The position numbers and the translations under genes are program-made. Source: Methylomicrobium sp. (GTDB lineage Bacteria > Pseudomonadota > Gammaproteobacteria > Methylococcales > Methylomonadaceae). From it: a stretch of DNA of 8,795 nt. The notes below the pieces were generated by a model, which was given only the letters and a program-made list of their open reading frames with translations, searched no databases and was not told the origin of the DNA. Positions 1-8,185 of the stretch are shown here, in pieces. Location of the stretch: assembly GCA_007135635.1 (NCBI GenBank), contig SLIO01000397.1:1-8795 (forward strand). The letters run 5' to 3'. Every line of letters begins with the position of its first letter. The first letter of the stretch is position 1.

Positions 1-767
1 AAACGGCAATGACTCAACCGGCCATGTTGGCTGCCGGCTACGCGGTATGGAAAATCTGGAATAAACAGTGTCCGGTCCAGCCTGGTTGGGTGGCCGGACA
101 TAGTTTGGGTGAATATACCGCATTGGTTTGCTCTGGTGCAATGGCCTATGAAGATGCGATCAAATTAGTCTCCGAAAGAGGCCGTTTGATGCAGGAATCT
201 GTTCCGGCCGGGCAGGGCGCTATGGCTGCAATTTTAGGTCTCGAAGATCACGAAGTTGTAAAGCTATGCAAAGATGCGGCCGAAGGTGAAATTGTTACGC
301 CGGCTAATTTTAATGCGCCCGGGCAAGTGGTTATTGCCGGTGATAAAACAGCGGTCGAGCGTGCGATGACTAAGGCCAAGGAAGTGGGTGCAAAACGTGC
401 GGTCTTGCTTCCTGTAAGCGTCCCTTCACATTGCGCGTTAATGCAACCGGCAGCGGAGCAACTAGACGAAATCTTACAGAAAACAGGCATCGATTCACCT
501 CGAATCACTTTAATCCACAATGTTGATGTCAGTACCCATAGTGCGCCGGAAGTCATTCGCAATGCGTTAAAGGAACAGTTATTCAAGCCTGTGCGTTGGG
601 TAGACGGAATAAAGTTCATGTCCGACCAGGGGGTTACGACGTTTATTGAATGCGGTCCCGGTAAAGTGCTAATTGGATTAAATAAACGAATTGCCAAGAA
701 TGCCGAACATTTAAGCATCTATGATCCTGACTCATTAAATCAAGCCTTGGAGATAGTTAATGGTTAA
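1..767 (+). CDS. fabD: Malonyl-CoA:ACP transacylase FabD (5' end missing)
   Basis: Transfers the malonyl group from malonyl-CoA to the acyl carrier protein in the cytoplasm, supplying the extender unit for type II fatty acid synthesis. The frame is open from position 3, and the ATG at 9 is internal: it lies in a segment (TAMTQPAML) matching E. coli FabD well inside the protein, so about 58 N-terminal residues lie outside the window. The nucleophile elbow GHSLGEY puts the catalytic Ser codon at 102-104. The catalytic His is in VPSHCALM, 109 residues later, the same spacing as Ser92 and His201 in E. coli. The C-terminal ferredoxin-like subdomain (NVDV, then ECGPGKVLIGL) is complete. The stop overlaps the fabG start by 8 nt (ATGGTTAA), which suggests translational coupling. 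Nothing looks broken; the truncation is only the window edge. Confidence 0.97.
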   Translation, partial: TAMTQPAMLAAGYAVWKIWNKQCPVQPGWVAGHSLGEYTALVCSGAMAYEDAIKLVSERGRLMQESVPAGQGAMAAILGLEDHEVVKLCKDAAEGEIVTPANFNAPGQVVIAGDKTAVERAMTKAKEVGAKRAVLLPVSVPSHCALMQPAAEQLDEILQKTGIDSPRITLIHNVDVSTHSAPEVIRNALKEQLFKPVRWVDGIKFMSDQGVTTFIECGPGKVLIGLNKRIAKNAEHLSIYDPDSLNQALEIVNG

Positions 768-1488
768 AAATATAGCATTGGTAACTGGTGCGAGCAGGGG
801 GATTGGTCGCGCAATTGCCGAGCAATTAGCAGCCGACGATTTTTTTGTGATCGGAACAGCAACAAGCGACCAGGGTGCTGAAGCAATTTCAAGTTACCTA
901 GTCGACGCAGGAGCGGGCATCAAACTCAATGTCGCTGACCCAAACTCGATTGATGCAGTAATAAAAACCATTAATGACGATTTTGGGGCACCCAGTGTTC
1001 TAATCAATAACGCTGGCATTACCCGAGATAACTTACTGATGCGTATGAAGGATGACGAATGGGATGATATTATTGCCACGAATCTCTCGTCAGTTTTTCG
1101 AATGAGTAAAGCTGTTTTGCGCGGCATGATGAAAGCTAAAACCGGTAGGATTATTAATATTTCCTCGGTAGTCGGCGCGACCGGCAATGCCGGTCAAGCA
1201 AATTATGCCGCGGCTAAAGCCGGCATCGTGGGTTTTTCTAAGTCGTTGGCCAAAGAAGTCGGTTCGCGCGGCATTACCGTGAATACTGTTGCCCCCGGGT
1301 TTATTGATACCGACATGACCCGTGAACTCGCCGAGGAACATAAACAGGCGCTATTGAGCTCAATACCATTAGGTCGCTTGGGCGATGTTAAAGAAATTGC
1401 GTATGCCGTTTCTTATTTGGCATCAGAGCGTGCCGCGTATATCACCGGAGAAACGCTGCATGTGAACGGCGGCATGTTCATGGCATAA
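760..1488 (+). CDS. fabG: 3-oxoacyl-ACP reductase FabG
   Basis: NADPH-dependent reductase that converts 3-ketoacyl-ACP to 3-hydroxyacyl-ACP in the fatty acid elongation cycle. The 242-residue protein is a complete classical short-chain dehydrogenase, close to the 244 residues of E. coli FabG. Visible motifs are the cofactor loop TGASRGIG at 9-16, NNAG at 83-86, catalytic Asn108 in NLSSVF, Ser136, and YAAAK with Tyr149 and Lys153. APGFIDTDMT follows the active site, and the C-terminus HVNGGMFMA is typical of FabG. The ATG at 760 has GGAG at 749-752 with a 7-nt gap and overlaps the end of fabD. Its position between fabD and acpP separates it from the many other SDR-family reductases, so the FabG assignment is firm. 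Confidence 0.98.
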   Translation: MVKNIALVTGASRGIGRAIAEQLAADDFFVIGTATSDQGAEAISSYLVDAGAGIKLNVADPNSIDAVIKTINDDFGAPSVLINNAGITRDNLLMRMKDDEWDDIIATNLSSVFRMSKAVLRGMMKAKTGRIINISSVVGATGNAGQANYAAAKAGIVGFSKSLAKEVGSRGITVNTVAPGFIDTDMTRELAEEHKQALLSSIPLGRLGDVKEIAYAVSYLASERAAYITGETLHVNGGMFMA

Positions 1489-1490
1489 TG

Positions 1491-1520
1491 TTGTGATATT
1501 TTTGTAATATCAAGTATAAT
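1491..1520 (+). promoter_or_regulatory. Predicted sigma70 promoter for acpP with GC-rich discriminator
   Basis: A perfect -10 hexamer TATAAT lies at 1515-1520. The best -35 match is TTGTGA at 1491-1496 (4 of 6 to TTGACA) with an 18-bp spacer. The bases just after the -10 box (1521-1530) are almost all C and G. A GC-rich discriminator at this place is typical of rRNA-like promoters that respond to growth rate and ppGpp. Transcription would start near 1527, giving a leader of about 100 nt before acpP. A separate strong promoter for acpP is expected because ACP is one of the most abundant proteins. The motif is seen directly; its activity and stringent control are inferred. Confidence 0.65.
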
Positions 1521-1523
1521 TCC

Positions 1524-1549
1524 CCCGCCGTCTGGAATGAGATGACGGG
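1524..1549 (+). other. GC-rich stem-loop at the start of the acpP leader
   Basis: CCCGCCGTC at 1524-1532 can pair with GATGACGGG at 1541-1549 around an 8-nt loop. This gives seven Watson-Crick pairs, one G-T wobble and one mismatch. It lies right after the -10 box, so it would form near the 5' end of the acpP transcript, or near the 3' end of a fabDG transcript reading through. No T run follows, so it is not a standard intrinsic terminator. A role in 5' end stability is possible but not shown. Confidence 0.4.
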
Positions 1550-1579
1550 ATTTCTAAGTAAAACAAATAACTATACTAT

Positions 1580-1611
1580 TGTAAGTATTATGATTTAAAA
1601 ATAATCTTACA
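1580..1611 (+). other. AT-rich hairpin just upstream of the acpP ribosome binding site
   Basis: Bases 1580-1591 pair with 1601-1611 in an 11-bp stem with one bulged T and a 9-nt A/T-rich loop (1592-1600). The stem ends 5 nt before the GAGG at 1617-1620, which serves as the Shine-Dalgarno site 9 nt before the acpP ATG. The hairpin leaves the GAGG single-stranded, so it may keep the site accessible or act as a standby structure. It is seen by hand pairing only; no folding energy was computed. Confidence 0.45.
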
Positions 1612-1629
1612 TTGTTGAGGATAATAATT

Positions 1630-1860
1630 ATGAGTAATGTTGAAGAAAGAGTAAAAAAGATTGTCGCTGAGCAATTAGGTGTTAAAGACGATATCGCTAA
1701 CGATGCTTCTTTTGTCGACGATCTTGGTGCAGACTCTTTGGATACCGTTGAACTCGTCATGGCCCTTGAAGAAGAATTCGAATGCGAAATTCCGGACGAC
1801 GAAGCCGAAAAAATCACTACTGTTCAACAAGCGATCGATTACGTCGAAAAAAACGCATAA
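1630..1860 (+). CDS. acpP: Acyl carrier protein AcpP
   Basis: Small acidic cytoplasmic carrier that holds growing acyl chains on a 4'-phosphopantetheine arm and presents them to FabD, FabG, FabF and the lipid-making acyltransferases. The 76-residue protein has the four-helix ACP pattern. The phosphopantetheine attachment motif is DSLD, with Ser36 counting the initiator Met. It is followed by the strongly conserved helix [14 protein letters not shown]. Relative to E. coli AcpP it is one residue shorter in the first loop ([11 protein letters not shown]) and has a Cys after helix II (EFECEIP). The ATG at 1630 is chosen because [10 protein letters not shown] matches the family N-terminus and GAGG at 1617-1620 precedes it. 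It has its own predicted promoter, and a long palindrome begins 10 nt after its stop. Confidence 0.98.
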   Translation: MSNVEERVKKIVAEQLGVKDDIANDASFVDDLGADSLDTVELVMALEEEFECEIPDDEAEKITTVQQAIDYVEKNA

Positions 1861-1869
1861 AAATTGCTT

Positions 1870-2014
1870 ATATTTCGAACGGTCATGTTTTCGTCTAATT
1901 ACGACATTATAATTTTGTTCGACGCATACAAGGAAGTAAGTGATAAACAGTGGAGTGAGCACTACAGAACAAAATCGCTCGTCAAAACACCGAAAATATG
2001 ACCGTTCGAAGTAT
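1870..2014 (+). repeat. MITE-like palindromic repeat, copy 1 (acpP-fabF gap)
   Basis: The ends form an inverted repeat: 1874-1893 pairs with 1991-2010 at 19 of 20 positions, and pairing continues outward through A/T bases to 1870 and 2014. An inner block of 9 perfect pairs joins 1912-1920 (ATTTTGTTC) with 1967-1975 (GAACAAAAT). TA lies next to both outer ends. The left half (1870-1922) aligns with the left half of the repeat at 3350-3512 at roughly 70% identity by hand, with one single-base gap, including a shared GTCATGTTT and ATTTTGTTCGA. No transposase gene is present. It starts 10 nt after the acpP stop, so the acpP-fabF transcript would carry a large stem-loop here. A non-autonomous mobile repeat is the best reading; a fixed RNA processing element is the alternative. 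Confidence 0.7.
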
Positions 2015-2015
2015 G

Positions 2016-2043
2016 TAAGTGGATGTATGTCATTTTCCACTTA
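2016..2043 (+). other. 8-bp perfect stem-loop upstream of fabF
   Basis: TAAGTGGA at 2016-2023 pairs perfectly with TCCACTTA at 2036-2043 around a 12-nt loop. A G-T wobble and a T-A pair can extend the stem outward into the end of repeat copy 1. No U run follows, so it does not look like an intrinsic terminator. It sits about 50 nt before the fabF start and could affect fabF message stability or translation. That function is speculative. Confidence 0.4.
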
Positions 2044-2090
2044 TACATGCCTAAATATCCCATCTTTAAATTTACTTCGGGTACAAAACA

Positions 2091-3335
2091 TTGAGCACAC
2101 GCCGAGTTGTAATAACTGGACTAGGCGCGGTTACGCCTTTAGCTAACACAGTTTCAGAAACCTGGGATGGAATCGTCAATGGTAAAAGCGGTATTTCCGC
2201 AATCGATTCCTTCGATATTTCTACTTTTGCCACGACTTTCGGTGGCGTAATAAGAAACTTCGATATCTCTCAATACATTCCTGAAAAAGACGCGAAACGT
2301 ATGGATGGCTTCATTCATTACGGATTAGCCGCCGGTTGTCAAGCGTTCGAGGATTCCGGCATCGAAGTTAATGATAATAATGCTGAAAGAATTGGTGTGG
2401 CAATCGGTTCGGGAATAGGCGGGATAACAGGCATCGAAGACTGTTATGCGCTATACGACAAAAGTGGGCCGCGGCGTATTTCGCCGTTTTTTGTGCCCGG
2501 CAATATTATCAATATGATTTCCGGTAATTTATCGATTAAGTATGGTTTAAAAGGACCTAATTTTGCGATTGTAACCGCCTGCTCAACAGGTACGCATAAC
2601 ATTGGCGATGCCGCCAGAATGATCAAATACGGTGATGCTGACGTCATGATTGCCGGCGGCGCCGAGCGTTGTACCACTTCACCAACCGCGATGGGCGGAT
2701 TTGCGTCAGCGAAAGCCTTATCTAGAAGAAACGATGATCCGCAGCGTGCGAGTCGGCCTTGGGATCGAGATCGTGACGGCTTTGTGTTAAGCGATGGCGC
2801 CGGTGTTGTTGTGCTAGAAGAGTTGGATCATGCTAAAGCACGCGGTGCGAAAATCTATGCTGAAGTCGTTGGGTACGGAATGAGTGGGGATGCTTATCAC
2901 ATGACTTCACCGTCACCAGGCGGAGAAGGCGCTGCACGATGCATGAAAAATGCATTACGCGATGCCGGTCTGAACCCTGAAGATGTTGACTATATCAATG
3001 CGCATGGCACCTCCACGCCTGCCGGTGATCTTGGTGAAACACAGGCAATGAAATCCGCTTTGGGTGATCATGCCTATAAGGTTGCGATCAGTTCAACTAA
3101 GTCGATGATAGGACATCTCTTGGGTGCCGCAGGCGGCATCGAAGCAGTACTGACCGCCCTGAGCCTCAAAAATCAAATAGCGCCGCCTACTATTAATCTG
3201 GATAACCAAGACCCCGAATGCGATTTGGACTATGTACCGAATGTTGCTCGGGATATGGCGATGAATATCGCGCTGTCGAATTCTTTCGGCTTCGGCGGAA
3301 CTAACGGTACTTTGATTTTTAAGCGATTCGAATAA
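2091..3335 (+). CDS. fabF: 3-oxoacyl-ACP synthase II FabF
   Basis: Condensing enzyme (KAS II) that extends acyl-ACP by two carbons with malonyl-ACP, including the elongation of palmitoleate to cis-vaccenate that tunes membrane fluidity. The 414 residues match the usual FabF length. The thiolase-fold active site is complete: Cys164 in TACSTGTHN, His305 in NAHGTSTP, Lys337 in SSTKSM, His342 in GHLLGAAGG, and the gating Phe401 in NSFGFGGTN. The start is a TTG: MSTRRVVITGLG aligns residue for residue with the E. coli N-terminus, a TAA at 2067 blocks the frame upstream, and the next ATG is deep inside the conserved region. The only Shine-Dalgarno-like bases are CGGG at 2078-2081, a weak site. Palindromic repeats fill the gaps on both sides, setting the gene apart from acpP and pabC. 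Confidence 0.97.
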   Translation: MSTRRVVITGLGAVTPLANTVSETWDGIVNGKSGISAIDSFDISTFATTFGGVIRNFDISQYIPEKDAKRMDGFIHYGLAAGCQAFEDSGIEVNDNNAERIGVAIGSGIGGITGIEDCYALYDKSGPRRISPFFVPGNIINMISGNLSIKYGLKGPNFAIVTACSTGTHNIGDAARMIKYGDADVMIAGGAERCTTSPTAMGGFASAKALSRRNDDPQRASRPWDRDRDGFVLSDGAGVVVLEELDHAKARGAKIYAEVVGYGMSGDAYHMTSPSPGGEGAARCMKNALRDAGLNPEDVDYINAHGTSTPAGDLGETQAMKSALGDHAYKVAISSTKSMIGHLLGAAGGIEAVLTALSLKNQIAPPTINLDNQDPECDLDYVPNVARDMAMNIALSNSFGFGGTNGTLIFKRFE

Positions 3336-3349
3336 TTGGATCGGTGACA

Positions 3350-3512
3350 TATACTTCGCGCAGTCATGTTTGCGGCTTTTATGGCAATGCTATTTTGTTC
3401 GATAGCAAGGTGCGAAAACAGGCGCATAGCAAGCTATGTAACTGTTTTTGCTACGCAGCTATCGTACAAAAGATCGCGTTAGAAACCCGCAAATGTGGCC
3501 GCGCTAAGTATA
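3350..3512 (+). repeat. MITE-like palindromic repeat, copy 2 (fabF-pabC gap)
   Basis: Almost the whole fabF-pabC gap folds on itself. The outer arms 3354-3375 and 3487-3508 give 17 Watson-Crick pairs, 3 wobbles and 2 mismatches. The inner arms 3393-3406 and 3458-3471 pair at 13 of 14 positions. AAAACAG at 3415-3421 pairs with CTGTTTT at 3442-3448, and CATAG/CTATG (3425-3429, 3434-3438) closes a CAAG tetraloop. The unit is bordered by TATA on each side (3350-3353 and 3509-3512), as expected for an element that duplicates a TA target. Its left 52 bases align with copy 1 at 1870-1922. The right end abuts the pabC Shine-Dalgarno site at 3513. A Tc1/mariner-IS630-type MITE is the best guess from structure alone. 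Confidence 0.72.
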
Positions 3513-3520
3513 GGGAGAGG
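3513..3520 (+). promoter_or_regulatory. Ribosome binding site of pabC, abutting repeat copy 2
   Basis: GGGAGAGG at 3513-3520 is a strong Shine-Dalgarno match (GGAG at 3514-3517, 8 nt before the GTG; GAGG at 3517-3520, 5 nt before). It supports the GTG at 3526 as the start of pabC. The site begins on the base right after the TATA border of the palindromic repeat. Confidence 0.75.
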
Positions 3521-3525
3521 CTCCG

Positions 3526-4337
3526 GTGTCTTTGATCAATGGTGAGGCAGGCTGCACCATCGATATTTCGGATCGCGGATTTCAATATGGCGACGGTTTA
3601 TTTGAAACGATTGAAATCGATCAAGGTCGGCTGGTTTTTTTTGACAGACATATCCGCCGGCTAAAGGAAGGCTGCCGGCGTTTACAGCTCCCTTTAGACG
3701 ATTTTTGCAATTTAGTTGCGGAAGCCGAGAATGCCGCTAAAGATGTCGTTAGAGGCGTGTTAAAAATTATCGTAACGCGCGGGACGGGTGGGCGAGGTTA
3801 TCGTCAACCGGACAGCATCAAAGCGACTCGCGTTATTAGCATTTATCCATTTCCTAACTATCCTGAAATTTATACTCACAATGGTATTGCCGCACGGGTT
3901 TGTTCTACCCGTTTAGGGCTAAATCCGGCACTTGCCGGCATTAAACATCTCAACCGTCTAGAACAGATTCTTGCTCGCGCCGAATGGAACGATGCTAACA
4001 TTCAGGAAGGCTTGATGCTCGATGCCGATGGGAACGTTATAGAAGGAACAATGACTAATTTGTTTTATGTCATTAACCGACAACTCCACACATCCGAGAT
4101 TCTTCGCTCCGGCGTGGCGGGGATTATGCGCGAAATTATCTTGGAACTGGCTGAATCAAATGCGTTAGTCTTGTCGAAGCGTTATTTCAGCATTGACGAA
4201 TTATTAAACGCGGATGAAGTATTTGTTTGTAATTCGGTTATCGGCTTATGGCCGGTCACCCAAATTGATGGCAAGCACTTTGCTGTCGGCCCGGTAACCC
4301 GGGAAATATCGGATTGGTTCGAACAGTACAAGAAAGA

Positions 4338-4356
<19 letters not shown>
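3526..4356 (+). CDS. pabC: Aminodeoxychorismate lyase PabC
   Basis: PLP-dependent fold type IV enzyme that splits 4-amino-4-deoxychorismate into 4-aminobenzoate and pyruvate, feeding folate synthesis in the cytoplasm. The 276-residue protein begins INGEAGCTIDISDRGFQYGDGLFET, the usual N-terminus of this family. The PLP-binding Lys is Lys140 in AGIKHLNRLEQ, a segment almost identical to E. coli PabC. Glu173 lies in VIEGTMTNLF, and GVAGIMRE and ADEVFVCNS follow as expected. Branched-chain aminotransferase (IlvE) and D-amino acid aminotransferase share the fold. The HLNRLEQ signature and the place between fabF and mltG favour PabC. The start is GTG at 3526, backed by a strong ribosome binding site. 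Its stop overlaps the start of mltG. Confidence 0.95.
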
Positions 4357-6953
<2,597 letters not shown>

Positions 6954-6961
6954 GAAAAAGC

Positions 6962-7315
6962 ATGTCCGATTCATCATCGCCAAGACAAGGGATATTATCC
7001 TTATCGATCAAAGATAAAAACGCATTGTATGCCGCCTATATGCCTTTTATTATCAATGGCGGATTGTTTATCCCGACTAACCGCGAATACGAAATGGGGC
7101 AGGAAGTTTTTATGTTGTTGAATCTAATGGAAGAGACAGAACGATTACCGATTGCCGGTAAAATCGTTTGGAAAACACCGGCCGGCTCGGAGGGGTATCG
7201 TACTACCGGTATCGGTGTCCAGTTCAGCGACCAGGATGGCGGCATGGCACGTAATAAAATAGAAACCTATTTAGCCGGCGCACTGGAATTAGATCGAGCC
7301 ACCCATACCATGTGA
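6962..7315 (+). CDS. pilZ: Type IV pilus assembly protein PilZ
   Basis: Small cytoplasmic protein needed for type IV pilus assembly; in the known systems it binds the extension ATPase PilB and the regulator FimX. The 117 residues match Pseudomonas aeruginosa PilZ along most of their length: GIL.L.IKDK..LYAAYMPF (10-29), GGLFIPTN (33-40), G.EVFMLL (46-53), AGKIVW (65-70), GIGVQF (83-88), NKIETYLAGAL (98-108) and the C-terminal THTM. Like that protein, it lacks the RxxxR and D/NxSxxG motifs that bind cyclic di-GMP, so it is the non-binding founder type. AGGA at 6952-6955 overlaps the holB stop and lies 6 nt before the ATG. Its presence implies that the organism has type IV pili. Confidence 0.95.
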   Translation: MSDSSSPRQGILSLSIKDKNALYAAYMPFIINGGLFIPTNREYEMGQEVFMLLNLMEETERLPIAGKIVWKTPAGSEGYRTTGIGVQFSDQDGGMARNKIETYLAGALELDRATHTM

Positions 7316-7405
7316 TGGTTTGGTTTTGTCGGACCTCTCACCGCAATTTCATCAGTTCGACTCAATTCAAGTCATCTGTTTCATCCCCATTTTATTCTTT
7401 ATTTC

Positions 7406-8185
7406 ATGCTAATCGACTCACACTGCCATTTGGATCGTATCGATCTTGCTCCTTATCAAGATGATTTTTCGTGCTTTATGCAAGAAGCGTCGAAACAACA
7501 AATTGAGCACATGCTGTGCATCAGCATCGATCTTGACGCTTATCCGTCTATGTGCGAACTGGTCGCTCCTTATCCCCAAATCTCCTTGACTGTTGGTGTG
7601 CATCCCAATTCCCATGACGGCAAGGAACCGACGACTGATGAATTGATTACACTTGGTCAGGCCAAAAAAGTTATTGGCATCGGTGAAACCGGGTTGGATT
7701 ATTTTAGAAGTGAAGGGGACTTATCATGGCAACATCAGCGATTTAGACGACATATCGCGGCGGCGAAAAGTTTAAAAAAGCCGTTAATCGTTCATACGCG
7801 CGAAGCAAGAGACGATACCTTACGCATATTAAAAGAAGAGGGAGCTGATTCTGTCGGCGGCATCATTCATTGTTTTACAGAAGACTGGGTATTTGCTCTT
7901 CGCGCGCTCGAATTGAATTTTTACATTTCCTTTTCAGGGATTGTAACGTTCAATAATGCCAAAGCCATACAAGAAGTGGCGCAAAAAATTCCGGCGGATA
8001 GATATTTGATTGAAACCGACTCGCCTTACCTGGCGCCGATTCCTTTTCGCGGACGGCCCAATTATCCGATTTATGTTCGGCATGTGGCCGAATTTATAGC
8101 TAAATTACGAAATACCTCGTTGGAAGTGATCGCCGATCAGAGTAGAGAGAACTTTATACGTCTGTTTAATTTGGAGCGCCTCTAA
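7406..8185 (+). CDS. TatD-family metal-dependent hydrolase/DNase (YcfH-type)
   Basis: Member of the TatD amidohydrolase superfamily, TIM-barrel enzymes whose characterised members act as metal-dependent deoxyribonucleases. All metal ligands are present in 259 residues: His6 and His8 in DSHCHLD, Glu94 in GIGETGLDY, His130 in LIVHTREA, His155 in IIHCFTE, and Asp205 in IETDSPYLAP. The C-terminal RGRPNYP is also typical. The position after holB and pilZ matches YcfH rather than TatD of the Tat operon, and the physiological substrate is unknown. The start is fixed by MLIDSHCHLD. Its upstream bases (ATTCTTTATTTC) are pyrimidine-rich and show no Shine-Dalgarno site. The stop lies 20 nt inside the convergent methyltransferase gene. 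Confidence 0.93.
   Translation: MLIDSHCHLDRIDLAPYQDDFSCFMQEASKQQIEHMLCISIDLDAYPSMCELVAPYPQISLTVGVHPNSHDGKEPTTDELITLGQAKKVIGIGETGLDYFRSEGDLSWQHQRFRRHIAAAKSLKKPLIVHTREARDDTLRILKEEGADSVGGIIHCFTEDWVFALRALELNFYISFSGIVTFNNAKAIQEVAQKIPADRYLIETDSPYLAPIPFRGRPNYPIYVRHVAEFIAKLRNTSLEVIADQSRENFIRLFNLERL

Noticed and set aside
1675..2040. Open frame on the - strand across acpP
   Set aside because: It is antisense to the strongly conserved acpP gene and its remainder lies in the repeat; no protein family seen.
1940..2146. Possible small + strand gene in the acpP-fabF gap
   Set aside because: It begins inside the palindromic repeat, runs into fabF in another frame and has no recognisable domain.
3344..3535. 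Possible 63-residue + strand gene in the fabF-pabC gap
   Set aside because: Almost all of it is palindromic repeat sequence, with no ribosome site or family resemblance; chance open frame.
7306..7330. Terminator after pilZ (ACCAT-GTG-ATGGT followed by T-rich bases)
   Set aside because: The stem is only 5 bp with a 3-nt loop and the T stretch is interrupted by GG, so it is too weak to call.
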